DNA of 64,000 bases from Verrucomicrobia subdivision 3 bacterium UBA693 (lineage in GTDB: Bacteria > Verrucomicrobiota > Verrucomicrobiia > Limisphaerales > UBA8199): the NCBI GenBank assembly GCA_002298785.1, contig DBMR01000107.1, forward strand, positions 6,316 through 70,315. The letters run 5' to 3'. Numbering within the stretch: the stretch's first letter is position 1; every line of letters begins with the position of its first letter. Shown one piece after another: positions 62,579-64,000 of the stretch. Made by a program: the position numbers and the translations under genes. The notes under the pieces were generated by a model that saw only the letters and a program-made list of their open reading frames with translations, was not told where the DNA came from and made no database searches.

Positions 62579-62724
62579 GGACGTGCGAATGGACCGCAAA
62601 GGTCAGCAATGCGACGGAGCCGCATCTGCTGCATCGCCTGGTTTGAAATCGGGCTTTGTCGCACGCAGACGCAACGACGCCAAGGTTTTCCTCCCAAAGA
62701 CCGCGGACCACCCGCTCGATACCC

Positions 62725-62765
62725 TCTTTCATCGTTCTTTGCGTCTTCGCGGCTTAGCGTGAGTG
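62725..62765. repeat. Degenerate dispersed repeat
   Basis: The stretch TTCTTTGCGTCTTCGCGGCTT followed by AGCGTGAG resembles a low-complexity dispersed repeat seen in intergenic DNA of many bacteria. It marks the start of the gene-poor 62579-63517 zone, where only an integrase-like remnant and other repeat-like pieces are found. Confidence 0.35.
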
Positions 62766-62875
62766 CTCCTTCCTTTTCGAACAACCAATCGGCGTGATAT
62801 TGGATGTAACATAATACGTCGTGGGGCTACGATTGGACTGGACAAGTAGTTTGTCAACGGCAATTGGCACGCGGT

Positions 62876-63055
62876 ATGAGTTTTCATATTGGAAATGTGC
62901 ATACGCCAAAAGCCCGGGAGCGGTTCATTCCCAATCCCACGCTCAAACTCATGGACCAGAAGCGAAAGGTGCTGGTTCCGGGTGAAATACCCGCTTTGCC
63001 GGCCTCCGACTGCTTTCGTCCGATCCTGCAAATCCTGGTCATCATGTCCAAACTC
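62876..63055 (+). pseudogene. Possible N-terminal remnant of a tyrosine recombinase (integrase)
   Basis: From an ATG at 62876 the frame gives PKARERFIPNPTLKLMDQKRKVL, similar to the opening of integron-type tyrosine recombinases (PNPKLKLLDQ.REVL). The similarity stops after about 45 codons, where sequence close to the ATCCTGCAAATCCTGGTCAT dispersed-repeat motif takes over. No core domain or catalytic residues are present. Weak evidence, based on a short match. Confidence 0.3.
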
Positions 63056-63517
63056 AATTCTCGGGCGGAGCGCGAGGTTCCAAGCTCGCTTTTGCAGGTA
63101 CGAACGCGAGGCCAACGCACCCATGAATTCGCCGCCACGCCCCTGCGGGGGTTAACCGTGGCCATCCTCCGAACGATGTAAGCGGACGTGGACGTCCGCG
63201 CTCCGGGACTTTCTAGGCTCTTGAGCAAGCTGGCCGTCAACCGGGCAGCGGCGACACCGTCTATCTCCCCTATGCCCTATAACGCAAATACCCCAACGCC
63301 AACCGGCAATGGGGCTGGCAATACGTTTTCCCGGCGGCCAGTGTCTCCCGCATCCCTCCCCCACAAACACAAGCGCCATAGTGGGCTTGTTCAACGCTGC
63401 GCCTCACCTACCGCCGCCGGGGAGGCAGATGGAGCGTAGAAAAGATAATCGAGTTCGGCCTGAGCGCCGAGCGGAAAGCGCGGGCGGCGCTTAGGTGCAG
63501 GCGTCTGGTTGGACGTT

Positions 63518-63943
63518 TCAGTCCCACCACGCTTCCAAAACGGCATGATCAGGATTATATCCATGGGCGACAAACTCCTCTCTCGTGATCCGCCCGAAGG
63601 CGCTCGTTGCATCCTCAAGCTTAAGCCACCGCACCGAGTCCGCATGCATCGAATCGAACATTTTCTTCAGCGCGTGGTCTTGCCCAGCAGCCGGGGTAGC
63701 ACGAATGACGTCGTATGCAAGAATGCCCTCGGGCAGATCGCTCAAAACTCCCAACAGTGGATCTATGCCTGCGATGACTCCCTCGTCGTTGACGCGGAAG
63801 TCACCGCCCGCATCGGTGAGGACCACCGCTCGCCACAGGTTCCGATTGCCACGCAAGGCCTCGGCAATGCTGGGTCCATCAAAGGCATTCCACCTCCCAG
63901 CCGACTCGATCAGGTCCAAAAGAAGTTCTTGTGGCGGTTTCAT
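63518..63943 (-). CDS. Hypothetical protein
   Basis: 141 aa, ATG at 63943. It opens LLLDLIESAGRWNAFDGPSI and contains LSDLPEGILAYDVIRATP, then KKMFDSMHADSVRWLKLED and ends NPDHAVLEAWWD. Amino-acid make-up is that of a real soluble protein. No family recognised. It stands alone at the window end. Confidence 0.55.
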   Translation of the reverse strand: MKPPQELLLDLIESAGRWNAFDGPSIAEALRGNRNLWRAVVLTDAGGDFRVNDEGVIAGIDPLLGVLSDLPEGILAYDVIRATPAAGQDHALKKMFDSMHADSVRWLKLEDATSAFGRITREEFVAHGYNPDHAVLEAWWD

Positions 63944-64000
63944 CTATAGTGCGAACTGCGAGCCGTCCAACGCTCGCGGTGAGAAGCTGTGAAAAAATGT

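Overview
The window looks like a chromosomal segment of a Verrucomicrobiota bacterium, most likely of the Limisphaerales/Pedosphaeraceae type. The clues are several H-X9-DG-type pseudopilins standing singly beside secreted proteins, secreted proteins ending in an SSDLxxW...FYRV domain, many secreted glycan-active enzymes, a compact ribosomal-protein cluster without rpmD or adk, and GC-rich coding sequence. No plasmid or phage backbone is seen. The placement is inferred from gene style, not from a marker comparison.

Layout. 1-3.9 kb: a partial two-heme secreted cytochrome, then a decayed IS630-type transposase fused to the torn 5' end of a secreted-protein gene. 3.9-11.7 kb: a sugar-isomerase-like protein with a pseudopilin, an orphan hypAB pair for nickel delivery, a SET-domain methyltransferase, a Tat-exported FAD oxidoreductase with cutA, a zinc-ribbon membrane protein and an HGSNAT-like membrane protein. 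11.8-25.1 kb: one long minus-strand ribosomal operon, rplB-rpsS-rplV-rpsC-rplP-rpmC-rpsQ-rplN-rplX-rplE-rpsN-rpsH-rplF-rplR-rpsE-rplO-secY-map-infA-rpmJ-rpsM-rpsK-rpsD-rpoA-rplQ. It starts at rplB behind its own promoter and leader and ends at a clear intrinsic terminator. 25.6-35 kb: central metabolism (zwf, accA, manA), a holin-like membrane protein, trmB, a gamma-glutamyltransferase and a two-gene ABC exporter.

35.3-37.5 kb holds the strongest regulatory finding. A complete cobalamin riboswitch with a closing P1 stem is followed by an intrinsic terminator, and then by a two-gene operon encoding a secreted protein of unknown function and a pseudopilin. Neither protein is a recognised B12 gene, so this is a candidate vitamin-B12-controlled surface system. 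A second possible RNA element, a three-way-junction fold plus a UUCG-capped terminator, lies immediately upstream of accA.

37.6-42.7 kb: a phospholipid-methyltransferase-like protein and the c-di-AMP/cell-wall operon gloA-folP-cdaA-cdaR-glmM. 43-49.5 kb: a three-gene operon of a DUF3748 propeller and two sialidase-fold proteins, a zeta-toxin-like/ParD-like toxin-antitoxin pair, a GDP-mannose hydrolase and a short Gfo/Idh/MocA oxidoreductase. 49.5-60 kb: two large secreted glycoside hydrolases, a duplicated beta-helix/PKD surface protein, an AbrB-type regulator with a small downstream gene, and a flavin-dependent-halogenase-like enzyme. 60-64 kb is sparse and decaying, with palindromic repeats, two pseudopilins (one headless), small unknown genes, a probable integrase remnant and degenerate dispersed repeats.
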